NCBI GenBank assembly: GCA_003157225.1
Contig: PMIZ01000470.1
Location: 1 to 20,974 of the forward strand
Reading direction: 5' to 3'
DNA length: 20,974 nucleotides
DNA from: Actinomycetota bacterium
GTDB lineage: Bacteria; Actinomycetota; Thermoleophilia; RBG-16-64-13
The notes under the pieces are model-generated. The model made no database searches and was not told the DNA's origin. It saw only the letters and a program-made list of their open reading frames with translations. The translations under genes were made by a program, and so were the position numbers. This document shows, in pieces, positions 1-5,925 of this stretch (the stretch's first letter is position 1; every line of letters starts with the position of its first letter).

Positions 1-432
1 CTCGCCTCCCCCGTAGGGTACGGCTGCGGCCTCCTCGTAGCTCAGGTTCGCCGGCATCGTTGTGATCGCCCCGTCTTCGGGGTTCTCGCGCAGGCAGATG
101 TACTCCGCGTAGGCTCCCAGCCCGATGCCCGTTGCCGAGAAGACCCGGTCGCCCTTCCTGAGCGACCTGACATCTCTGCCTACCGAATCGACGTCACCGG
201 CAAGCTCATGCCCGAGCACGGGTCGTCTTGGTTTGCGGATGCCGAACCCCAGCCGCATAGGCAACCAGACCCAGGAGGGGAAGTCGAATCTCCGCAGCTC
301 GCAATCAGCCGCGCCCACCGTTGTGGCGCGGATTCGAACCAGCACTTCGTCGTCCTTCGGAACGGGCTTCGCCACGTCTCTGACTTGAAGAACATCCGGT
401 GATCCGTAGTCCGTGCAAAGTACTGCTCTCAT
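1..432 (-). CDS. MDR-family NAD(P)-dependent alcohol dehydrogenase / quinone oxidoreductase (3' end beyond window)
   Basis: This is the first 144 residues of a medium-chain dehydrogenase/reductase; the gene runs off the left edge. The start is ATG at 432, preceded by GGAGA (436-440). Visible features are the N-terminal beta segment MRAVLCTDYGSPDVLQ, the GroES-like core with VLVRIRATTVGAADCELRR, and PVLGHELAGDVDSVG followed by KGDRVF, which is the usual MDR signature in the catalytic domain. The Rossmann domain is not in view, so NADPH versus NADH preference cannot be judged. The fold suggests NAD(P)H-linked oxidation or reduction of alcohols, aldehydes or quinones in the cytoplasm; the substrate is unknown. 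It begins 41 bp after the R' core of an attC-like site (474-480) on the same strand, so it may be the cargo of the next gene cassette. That is an inference, because its own attC would lie outside the window. Confidence 0.85.
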   Translation of the reverse strand, partial: MRAVLCTDYGSPDVLQVRDVAKPVPKDDEVLVRIRATTVGAADCELRRFDFPSWVWLPMRLGFGIRKPRRPVLGHELAGDVDSVGRDVRSLRKGDRVFSATGIGLGAYAEYICLRENPEDGAITTMPANLSYEEAAAVPYGGGE

Positions 433-473
433 GGGTCTCCGGTTCGCGCGCTCGCAGTGGCCCCAATCTGTCG

Positions 474-537
474 GTCTAACGTCGCAAATCAGCCTGAGCC
501 GAGCTTCCCAGCGATAGGCTGCATTTGCTTGTTGGCC
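474..537 (-). other. attC-like integron recombination site (attC-2)
   Basis: Read on the minus strand the site has R'' = GGCCAAC (537-531), a left arm GCAAATGCAGCC (528-517), a right arm GGCTGATTTGC (494-484) and R' = GTTAGAC (480-474), which fits GTTRRRY exactly. The arms are complementary except for one unpaired base in the R''-proximal arm, like the extrahelical base seen in folded attC bottom strands. The length is 64 bp, similar to short attC sites such as that of aadA. The stop codon of the 489-770 gene lies inside it, and an oxidoreductase gene starts 41 bp downstream. R'' here is not fully complementary to the adjacent R', but it is perfectly complementary to GTTGGCC at the other end of the same cassette, as expected for an inserted cassette. 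Confidence 0.72.
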
Positions 538-792
538 TTCATTGCATAAGTGAGGAGCGCCTTTGCCTGCGCATATTCCGACGGTTCAACATGTGTGAGA
601 TCCAATCGGTAGACCCCTTCGTCAGCCTCGATCGTGATAGAAGGAAATGTGATCTTGACCTTCCGGACGGTTGACAAGCGCACCGTAACCGTCCCTTCGA
701 GACCACTCGTGCGGAGTGTCAGAAGATCGCCTTCGCACTTAACATTCTTGTAGATCGTATGCTTCATCATTCGGTCATCATGGTTTGGCCAA
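480..792 (-). mobile_element. Complete integron-type gene cassette (313 bp)
   Basis: The boundaries come from the expected G^TTRRRY cleavage points in two attC-like sites. On the minus strand the cassette starts with TTGGCC (792-787) and ends with the G at 480, just before TTAGAC. If it were circularised, its attC would have R'' GGCCAAC and R' GTTGGCC, a perfect 7-bp complement. The cores seen in the inserted array do not pair perfectly because the last six bases of each R' belong to the next cassette. It carries one gene, 489-770, in the usual orientation with attC at its 3' end. No integrase or attI is visible in the window. Confidence 0.65.
489..770 (-). CDS. Cassette-borne hypothetical protein, 93 aa
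   Basis: I do not recognise this protein. The start is taken as ATG at 770 (or the adjacent ATG at 767); the longer in-frame reading up to 893 would run through the neighbouring attC site and is rejected. The protein begins MMKHTIYKNV and alternates short hydrophobic strands with charged turns (TVTVRLSTVRKVKI, ITIEADEGVYRLDL). It ends with a helix-like segment EPSEYAQAKALLTYAMKAN. This strand-rich then helical pattern loosely resembles small bacterial PH-like domains, but that is only an impression. There is no signal peptide or membrane segment. Its last residues are encoded inside the attC site, a common arrangement for cassette genes. No convincing Shine-Dalgarno sequence is present, so expression may depend on upstream transcription. 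Confidence 0.6.
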   Translation of the reverse strand: MMKHTIYKNVKCEGDLLTLRTSGLEGTVTVRLSTVRKVKITFPSITIEADEGVYRLDLTHVEPSEYAQAKALLTYAMKANKQMQPIAGKLGSG

Positions 793-870
793 CGTATTGC
801 GCATGAGCCGCGATTCAGTGCGGCGAAATCAGTGTAGCGTGCTGGAGTGGGCTCGATGCGCCGGTTGGGC
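787..870 (-). other. attC-like integron recombination site (attC-1)
   Basis: On the minus strand the order is R'' GCCCAAC (870-864, fits RYYYAAC), spacer, arm GCGCATCGAGCC, a 39-nt centre, arm GGCTCATGCGC, spacer AATAC, then R' GTTGGCC (793-787, one mismatch to GTTRRRY). The arms pair over 11 bp with a single extra C in the R''-proximal arm, the position expected for the strand-choice extrahelical base. The site is 84 bp long. It starts 7 bp after the TAG of the 878-1252 gene and lies just before the cassette gene 489-770, which is the normal gene-attC-gene order. Its polarity matches the site at 474-537. Confidence 0.75.
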
Positions 871-877
871 GTCGCCG

Positions 878-1252
878 CTACCACTGCTCCCAATACACCC
901 GAAGGCCGAAGCGATGGTTCCGCGAGACGACCACCCTCGCTTCGAGCTCGTGGCCGTCGGTGAAGGCGAAGCTGAACGAATCCAGACCCACAGAAAGCGT
1001 CTCTATCTCACCGCCGTGCGACATTGCCACTTCTGAGGCGATGTCGCACACCTCAAGAGCATACGGCGCATCGTAGTCGAGCGGCGAAGCGACGTCTTCG
1101 ACGTCCGCCGAATGCATGACAACCAGCTGCTCATCTGTCGGTACTCCCTGCCCGCCGAGCCATCGCATGTGGTCGCCTGCGAGAAAGGCGATGACCCACG
1201 AACCGTTGTCAAGGTTGAGCAGGTAGCCACTGGTTCCCGCGCTCGAACTCAC
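878..1252 (-). CDS. Hypothetical protein next to attC-1, 124 aa
   Basis: The function is unknown. The start is GTG at 1252; an in-frame stop at 1271-1273 prevents a longer protein by more than six codons. The 124-aa product is acidic, with no signal peptide or membrane segment. An early segment, GYLLNLDNGSWVIAFLAGD, is followed by an acidic middle and a strand-like C-terminus ending RVYWEQW. The TAG stop is 7 bp from the R'' core of the attC-like site, as expected for a cassette gene. The first 44 bp overlap the end of the upstream gene (1209-1919) in another frame. The two may be translationally coupled, or the real start may lie slightly downstream. The upstream cassette boundary, predicted as TTGGGC on the minus strand, was not found, so its status as a separate cassette is open. 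Confidence 0.6.
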   Translation of the reverse strand: MSSSAGTSGYLLNLDNGSWVIAFLAGDHMRWLGGQGVPTDEQLVVMHSADVEDVASPLDYDAPYALEVCDIASEVAMSHGGEIETLSVGLDSFSFAFTDGHELEARVVVSRNHRFGLRVYWEQW

Positions 1253-1919
1253 GACTCGCCGGCCCCGCCACTATTCGGCGGTAGCGAGACTTCATGCGTC
1301 TGGGGTGCGTCGACGTGTCCTTCTGCACAGCACATGCCGTGGACAGACCAAGAACGAACTTGAGTGGCTTGTCAGGATCCGCGCCGTCGGCGTATCCCCA
1401 CAGATCGATGGTACGGTCCACGTCTGTTGTGAGTTCATCCAAAACCAGAGCGGTGGCGGAAGCATCCATCTGTCCAGTGACCGGTCCGATTCCGGTTGGC
1501 AGCGGAAGCCACGTGGCACGATCTGGCGAACACGAAGTTGCAGCGTCCGATTCTTTGGTGGGGCGCGCGCCGCCAGGGGCTGCCGGTTCGATGAAAATCA
1601 CATAGCCATGCGAGGACTTGCAGATTGCCTGGACCTGCGCCGGGCGCGCCTTCGCTGACTCTGCGACCCAGAACGTACGGCCAATCTCCGTGCAATCCTC
1701 CATCTTCCGACCGAAGATTGCGGCCGCGTCCTCACCGGCGTGCGCGCCCATCACGCTGATGACGCACTCTGATGCACGGAGCGCTTCATCGAGTAGCGAC
1801 ATGAACCCATCCCCCCGAGTGTGGCTAGCAAGCGCTATCCAGTCTGCATAACTCCACGAATGCGGCCCCCGACTGTCTGCATAAGCTGCCTCCAGTGTGA
1901 CGAGCAGTTGCTCAAGCAC
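1209..1919 (-). CDS. Hypothetical protein, 236 aa
   Basis: I could not assign a family. The start is GTG at 1919, right after an in-frame TAG, with GGAG 11 nt upstream. The protein looks soluble and globular. An N-terminal part contains LEQLLVTLEAAYADSRG. A central part has GRTFWVAESAKARPAQ and GYVIFIEPAAPGGARPT. A later part contains TGIGPVTGQMDASATALV and DRTIDLWGYADGAD, and the C-terminus is basic (RRMKSRYRRIVAG). The strand order YVIFIEP...ALVLDEL...FVLG suggests an alpha/beta or beta-rich domain. It lies between dinB and the attC-flanked genes on the same strand and overlaps the next gene by 44 bp. Codon use is like ordinary coding DNA. It could be part of a two-gene cassette or a chromosomal gene next to the array. 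Confidence 0.65.
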   Translation of the reverse strand: MLEQLLVTLEAAYADSRGPHSWSYADWIALASHTRGDGFMSLLDEALRASECVISVMGAHAGEDAAAIFGRKMEDCTEIGRTFWVAESAKARPAQVQAICKSSHGYVIFIEPAAPGGARPTKESDAATSCSPDRATWLPLPTGIGPVTGQMDASATALVLDELTTDVDRTIDLWGYADGADPDKPLKFVLGLSTACAVQKDTSTHPRRMKSRYRRIVAGPASREFERGNQWLPAQP

Positions 1920-1957
1920 CTAAAGAAGGACTCCGGAGTAGGGTCGCAAACCGCACG

Positions 1958-1975
1958 AAGGCCAGCGTCGGCCTT
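1958..1975 (-). terminator. Short hairpin between dinB and the downstream gene (weak terminator candidate)
   Basis: AAGGCC and GGCCTT form a perfect 6-bp stem around a 6-nt loop, 47 bp downstream of the dinB stop on the minus strand. There is no T-run after it on either strand, so intrinsic termination is doubtful. It has no R or L core motifs and is not an attC site. Confidence 0.25.
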
Positions 1976-2021
1976 TGGATCGATCATGGCGAAACGAGCC
2001 GAATCGGCGATGGTCAGTCTG

Positions 2022-3233
2022 CTACACCGGAAGCGTCCGTAGCAGGGTGTCGTGAAGCGCCGCCCCCCGCCGGATGGCGTCCTTGCCGTACTTCTCCCTG
2101 ATGGCGTCGAGCTTGAGGTCCAGTTCCCTGAGCAGGGGCAGTTCCTGGTCGAAGAGGTCGTCCTGCCAAGCTCGCGGTACCAGGTTGCTGAGCCCTACCC
2201 CCACCAGCCGCAGGTGGTAACGCCGGCGCCTTCCCTGCCGGAACAGTGTGAGCACCTCCTCGAAGAGGGCCTCGTCCACGTCGAGGGGCCGGGACAGGGT
2301 ATGCGAGCAGGTGTGGGTGACGAAGTCGGAGTAGCGGATCTTCACCGTCACCGTGCGAGCCTCCAACCGCTTGCGCCGTAGACGGCGGCAGACGTCTTCG
2401 GTGAGCGCGATAAGCGTGGACTCGAGCTCGACGATGTCGCACACGTCCTCCTCGAAGGTGTGCTCGCGCGAGATGGACTTCACTTCCTCGTGGGGAGTCA
2501 CCCGGCGCGGATCCTCTCCCCGGGCGTGGTGAGCGAGCATCTCTCCCCACTCGCCGAACGAGAGACGTAGCAGGTGCGGCGGCACCCCGGCCAGATCTGC
2601 CACAGTGACCACCCCTCGATCGCGCAGTTGCTCGAGGAGATGGGGACCTACCCCGGGCAGGCGCTCGACCGGCAGAGGCGCGAGAAAGTCGGCTTCGGTG
2701 CCCGGCGGGACCACGGTAAATCCGGCCGGCTTCTGGAAATCGGAGGCGACTTTCGCCATCAGTTTGTTGGTAGCCACGCCTACGGAGATGCTGAGCTTGA
2801 GCTCATCGGCCACCCGTTGTTGGATGAGCCGGGCGGTGCGCACAGGTGGGCCGAACAACTGCTCGGTGCCGGTGAGGTCGACGTAGGCCTCGTCGAGGCT
2901 CATCTGCTCCACGAGCGGCGAGTAGCAGCCGAGCAGGGTCATCAGGCGCCGGGAGTACTCGCAGTAGAGCTTATGGTGCCCGGTGAGATACACCCCGTGC
3001 GGGCAGAGACGTCTCGCGGTGCGCAGAGGCATGGCCGAATGCACCCCATAGCGCCGGGCGATGTAGTTGGCGGTAGACACCACCCCACGCTCGCCACCAC
3101 CCACGATCACCGGCTTGCCCCGCAGAGAAGGATCGTGGTTCTCTTCCACGGCTGCGAAGAACGCGTCGAAGTCGAGGTGCGCTATCACCCGGTAGGGAGC
3201 CCGGGGACGAATGATGATCTCTCCCCTTTTCAT
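2022..3233 (-). CDS. dinB: DNA polymerase IV (Y-family translesion polymerase)
   Basis: This 403-aa protein is an error-prone lesion-bypass DNA polymerase. The Y-family catalytic core is intact: HLDFDAFFAAVE near residues 19-30 carries the first metal-binding Asp, and MSLDEAYVDLTG near 110-121 carries the second Asp/Glu pair. SISVGVATNKLMAKVASDFQKP follows, then the thumb HhH segment LPGVGPHLLEQLRDRGV, and the little-finger domain with KSISREHTFEEDV. The length is slightly above the roughly 350-aa norm. The start at ATG 3233 fits the promoter: no Shine-Dalgarno is present, and the -10 box lies 7 nt before the ATG, which predicts a leaderless transcript. A consensus LexA box sits between -35 and -10, so SOS induction is expected. 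It is upstream of the cassette-like genes on the same strand. Confidence 0.95.
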   Translation of the reverse strand: MKRGEIIIRPRAPYRVIAHLDFDAFFAAVEENHDPSLRGKPVIVGGGERGVVSTANYIARRYGVHSAMPLRTARRLCPHGVYLTGHHKLYCEYSRRLMTLLGCYSPLVEQMSLDEAYVDLTGTEQLFGPPVRTARLIQQRVADELKLSISVGVATNKLMAKVASDFQKPAGFTVVPPGTEADFLAPLPVERLPGVGPHLLEQLRDRGVVTVADLAGVPPHLLRLSFGEWGEMLAHHARGEDPRRVTPHEEVKSISREHTFEEDVCDIVELESTLIALTEDVCRRLRRKRLEARTVTVKIRYSDFVTHTCSHTLSRPLDVDEALFEEVLTLFRQGRRRRYHLRLVGVGLSNLVPRAWQDDLFDQELPLLRELDLKLDAIREKYGKDAIRRGAALHDTLLRTLPV

Positions 3234-3240
3234 GTGGAAA

Positions 3241-3269
3241 AGGATAGCCGAACATTTGTTCGCTTACAA
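3241..3269 (-). promoter_or_regulatory. dinB promoter with embedded LexA (SOS) operator
   Basis: On the minus strand, TTGTAA (3269-3264) and TATCCT (3246-3241) are separated by exactly 17 bp and resemble -35 and -10 elements. The spacer contains CGAACATTTGTTCG (3249-3262), a perfect dyad matching the CGAAC-N4-GTTCG LexA box known from Bacillus and actinobacteria. LexA bound here would block RNA polymerase. The distance from the -10 to the dinB ATG is 7 nt, so transcription should start at or very near the start codon. Confidence 0.85.
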
Positions 3270-3406
3270 GGGGGCGCAGGAATACTACGCGGAGCGCCGA
3301 GCCGAGCAGAAAGTCCTCTACCTTCCAAGAAGCAGCATGCGTTCCCTGCAGAAAACGTCTTGTGAGTACTCTCACATCAGCTGAAGCAGAGGGCACAGAC
3401 TGCCGG

Positions 3407-4840
3407 TCAGTCGATCTTGCCGGCCAGTTCCTCGAATCCTGGGCGCCCCATCAGCGCATACGTGGCCTGTTTGCTCAGCTCCACCCCGGGCTGGTTGAAC
3501 GCATTGACGTTGTACAGCTCGCCGCTGATGGCCGTGGCCATCTCGAACAGGTAGAGCAGCGCACCCACCGAGAAGGCGTCCACCCTGGGCAGCGTGATGG
3601 TCAACGAAGGCCGGCCCTTCTGCGCCAGTGCCCAAGCCGTGGAGCGCTGTTCGGCCGACATCAACTCGGCCAGGGTGTGGCCACCCAGATAGGCAAGGGA
3701 CTGGGCTTCGGCGTCGGGGGCCGGGATGGTCACGGTGTGAGCGAAGTTCCTGACGCCGACGAACGTGAAGACCTTGTTGTCCGGGCCCTCGGCATACAGC
3801 TGCAACTGGGAGTGCTGATCGGTCACCCCCAGGCCCTTCACCGGCAGCGGCCCCACGTGGACCGTCCGGCCTTGGCGGTCGATCTCCTTGCCCAGGCTCT
3901 CGGCCCAGAGCTGCCTGAACCAGTCGGCTACGTCCCGGAGGCGCGCGGAATACGGCATCATCACGCTGATGCTCCGGCCGAACTCCGTGTCCTCGAGATA
4001 CTGCACGCCCGCGAAGGCGCAGGCCGGGTTCTCCCAGCCCGTGGCATCCGCCGTCCATTCGGCCATGTCCCGGGCCCCGGCGAGCAACGCGGTAACGTCC
4101 ACGCCGGTCATCGCGGCCGGAAACAGGCCGACCGGGGTGAGTACGGAGAATCTTCCTCCCACCGAGGCCGGCAGAGCGAACATGCGTACGCCTTGGACTT
4201 CTCCGATCTTGCGAAGGGCACCGGTTCCGGCGTCGGTGGTGAAGACGAGATGATCCTTCACCGTACCCGCGCCGAGCGCGGCTGCCAGTCGCTCGCGCAC
4301 CACCAGGTAGCCCGCCATGGATTCGCCGGTCGTGCCCGACTTGGAGATGACATTCACCAGCGTCCGGTCGAGATCGAGCCGGTCTAGAAGAGCGGCCGTC
4401 TCGTCCGGGTCGATGTTGTCGAGCACGTAGAGCCGCGGCCTGAAGTCGCGGCCGGCCGCGCTCAGTTCGTTGTAGTAGAACGGGAGCAGGGCGGTGGCGA
4501 GGGCCGTGATACCCAGAGCCGACCCTCCGATACCGATCGCCAACAGGCTTTCGTAGCGGCCGAGGCTCTCGGCGGCGAAATCCAGGAGCGGCGCCGGGTC
4601 TTCGCGAGGTAGGTCCATCCACCCCATCATCCCCACGCCGGCTGCCCCGAGAACCGCCGTGCGCGCGCTCTCCAGCCGGGGAACGAATGCATTGAGCATC
4701 CCGCGAGTCAGCCCTCCCCGGGCGTCGTCCGTTGTGCAGCGCTCCATCTCGAGCGACAGTCTCTCGACCATCTGTGCCCCCTTCTCTCGGGCGCGCGCTC
4801 GCGCGGCGCGCCCGTCGTCCCGGCGTGGGCCATCGTTCAC
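3407..4840 (-). CDS. pgi: Glucose-6-phosphate isomerase
   Basis: This enzyme interconverts glucose-6-phosphate and fructose-6-phosphate in glycolysis and gluconeogenesis in the cytoplasm. The 477-aa protein has the double-SIS layout. LLAIGIGGSALG near 97-108 is followed by the phosphate-binding VISKSGTTGES near 164-174, then GGRFSVLTPVGLFPAA near 230, and DQHSQLQLYAEGP carrying the conserved His-Gln region. The C-terminal PGI signature is ALLYLFEMATAISGEL, then YNVNAFNQPGVELSK with the catalytic-region Lys. The length fits the shorter bacterial form. The start is GTG at 4840, with AGGA 5 nt upstream. It is divergent from nfo across 75 bp. Its stop lies 173 bp upstream of the dinB start; that gap holds the dinB promoter. 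Confidence 0.96.
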   Translation of the reverse strand: MNDGPRRDDGRAARARAREKGAQMVERLSLEMERCTTDDARGGLTRGMLNAFVPRLESARTAVLGAAGVGMMGWMDLPREDPAPLLDFAAESLGRYESLLAIGIGGSALGITALATALLPFYYNELSAAGRDFRPRLYVLDNIDPDETAALLDRLDLDRTLVNVISKSGTTGESMAGYLVVRERLAAALGAGTVKDHLVFTTDAGTGALRKIGEVQGVRMFALPASVGGRFSVLTPVGLFPAAMTGVDVTALLAGARDMAEWTADATGWENPACAFAGVQYLEDTEFGRSISVMMPYSARLRDVADWFRQLWAESLGKEIDRQGRTVHVGPLPVKGLGVTDQHSQLQLYAEGPDNKVFTFVGVRNFAHTVTIPAPDAEAQSLAYLGGHTLAELMSAEQRSTAWALAQKGRPSLTITLPRVDAFSVGALLYLFEMATAISGELYNVNAFNQPGVELSKQATYALMGRPGFEELAGKID

Positions 4841-4854
4841 AATCCTCGTCTGAT

Positions 4855-4860
4855 TCTATA
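4855..4860 (-). promoter_or_regulatory. Candidate -10 element for pgi
   Basis: On the minus strand TATAGA lies 14 nt before the pgi GTG in the 75-bp gap between the divergent pgi and nfo genes. A convincing -35 is not seen (CTTCAC about 16 bp upstream is weak). If it is used, the pgi leader would be short but would still include the AGGA ribosome-binding sequence. Confidence 0.35.
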
Positions 4861-4915
4861 TGCTCCTCCCGAGGGCGTGAAGTGCCGGTGAGACACGCGA
4901 GCGTGATGAGGTGCC

Positions 4916-5890
4916 ATGACAGGACAGGCGGAGACAGGCGACCAGAACGGGCCGGCGCTTCCGCTCATCGGCGCCCAGATCTCGACTGCCGGGGGCTTTG
5001 TCCCCGTGCCGGAGCGGGCGCGCGGCATCGGAGCCGAGGCTGTGCAGGTCTTCGTCTCCAATCCCCGCATGTGGCGCCCGCGAGTCCCAAGCACAGAAGA
5101 GCTGGCGGAGTTCCAGCAAAGCCTTCACCGCCGGGGAGTGCCGCTCTTCTTCCACACCATCTACCTCATCAATCTGGCCACGCCCGACGAGGAGCTTCGC
5201 AGCCGGTCGCTGGAGGCGCTGGCCCACAGCCTGACCCTGGGTGGCCTAGCCGGAGCCGCGGGCGTCGTCACCCACCTGGGGTCGCACCGAGGTGAAGGGT
5301 GCGAAAAGGGAACAGCCTGGGCTGCTGAGGCCATAGGAAGGGCCTGGCAGATGGCCGCAGAGTCGCTGGACGCCGCCACCACTGACACCGAGGCATCACT
5401 GCCGCCCCTCCTCCTGGAGACGAGCTCGGGTGGAGGAGCGTCGTTGGGTGGACGGCTGGAAGGGCTGTCCGAACTGCTGGCGACTCTTGACTCCGAATCG
5501 CCGACCGCGGCGCCCCAGTTCGGACTCTGCCTCGACACCGCCCACCTCTTTGCCGCCGGCTATCCCATCCACCAAGCCGACGGCCTAGAAGGCGTCCTCG
5601 AGGAGTTGCGCGACCTAGGCCTGCTCTGCCGTCTCGGGCTCGTGCACCTGAACGACTCCTCGGCCCCTTTCGCCTCCAACTGGGACCATCACGACAACCC
5701 GGGCGAAGGACAGATCGGCTACGAGGGACTCGCCCGGGTGGTGCGACATCCGGCACTCGCGCACGTGCCCTTCGTGCTCGAGACGCCGGGAGCGGACGGG
5801 CACGGTCCCGATGCCGCGAACGTCGCGGTGGTCAAATCCATGCGGGCCGGGAAACCGCCCCGCGGGCGCGCAGCCAGGCGGTCGGCCTAG
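4916..5890 (+). CDS. nfo: Endonuclease IV (AP endonuclease family 2)
   Basis: This enzyme cleaves DNA 5' of abasic sites and trims blocked 3' ends in base-excision repair, using three zinc ions. The protein is about 324 aa, a TIM-barrel. All nine expected metal ligands can be placed: His80 (FFHTIYLINLA), His120 (VTHLGSHRG), Glu168 (LLLETSSGGG), Asp207 and His210 (CLDTAHLFAAGY), His244 (LVHLNDS), Asp257 and His259 (NWDHHDNPGEGQIG), and Glu289 (VLETPG). The ATG at 4916 is preceded by a GAGGTG very close to the start. The last 15 or so residues are basic and poorly conserved. It is divergent from pgi and convergent with the transaminase gene 35 bp downstream. With dinB nearby, this makes two DNA-damage genes within 4 kb. 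Confidence 0.94.
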   Translation: MTGQAETGDQNGPALPLIGAQISTAGGFVPVPERARGIGAEAVQVFVSNPRMWRPRVPSTEELAEFQQSLHRRGVPLFFHTIYLINLATPDEELRSRSLEALAHSLTLGGLAGAAGVVTHLGSHRGEGCEKGTAWAAEAIGRAWQMAAESLDAATTDTEASLPPLLLETSSGGGASLGGRLEGLSELLATLDSESPTAAPQFGLCLDTAHLFAAGYPIHQADGLEGVLEELRDLGLLCRLGLVHLNDSSAPFASNWDHHDNPGEGQIGYEGLARVVRHPALAHVPFVLETPGADGHGPDAANVAVVKSMRAGKPPRGRAARRSA

Positions 5891-5925
5891 CAGGCTCCTA
5901 CTCTTGGCCCTTCGACGGCCGCAAC

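Noticed and set aside
771..893. N-terminal extension of the 93-aa cassette gene to 893
   Set aside because: The extension is translated attC sequence (NRRIEPTPAR-like), which is a known artefact around cassette boundaries.
1253..1300. Possible third attC between the 236-aa and 124-aa genes
   Set aside because: Only a small CCGCC/GGCGG hairpin is present; no R''/R' core pair and no TTGGGC boundary was found.
1958..1975. Hairpin after dinB as a third attC
   Set aside because: Perfect short stem without core motifs or extrahelical base; it is at best a weak terminator.
2574..3365. Plus-strand open frame (263 codons) opposite dinB
   Set aside because: Antisense shadow of dinB; it also runs across the dinB promoter and operator.
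3362..4387. Long plus-strand open frame (341 codons) opposite pgi
   Set aside because: It is a shadow of the well-supported pgi gene in GC-rich DNA; the translation has no motifs and is rich in His/Arg/Gly.
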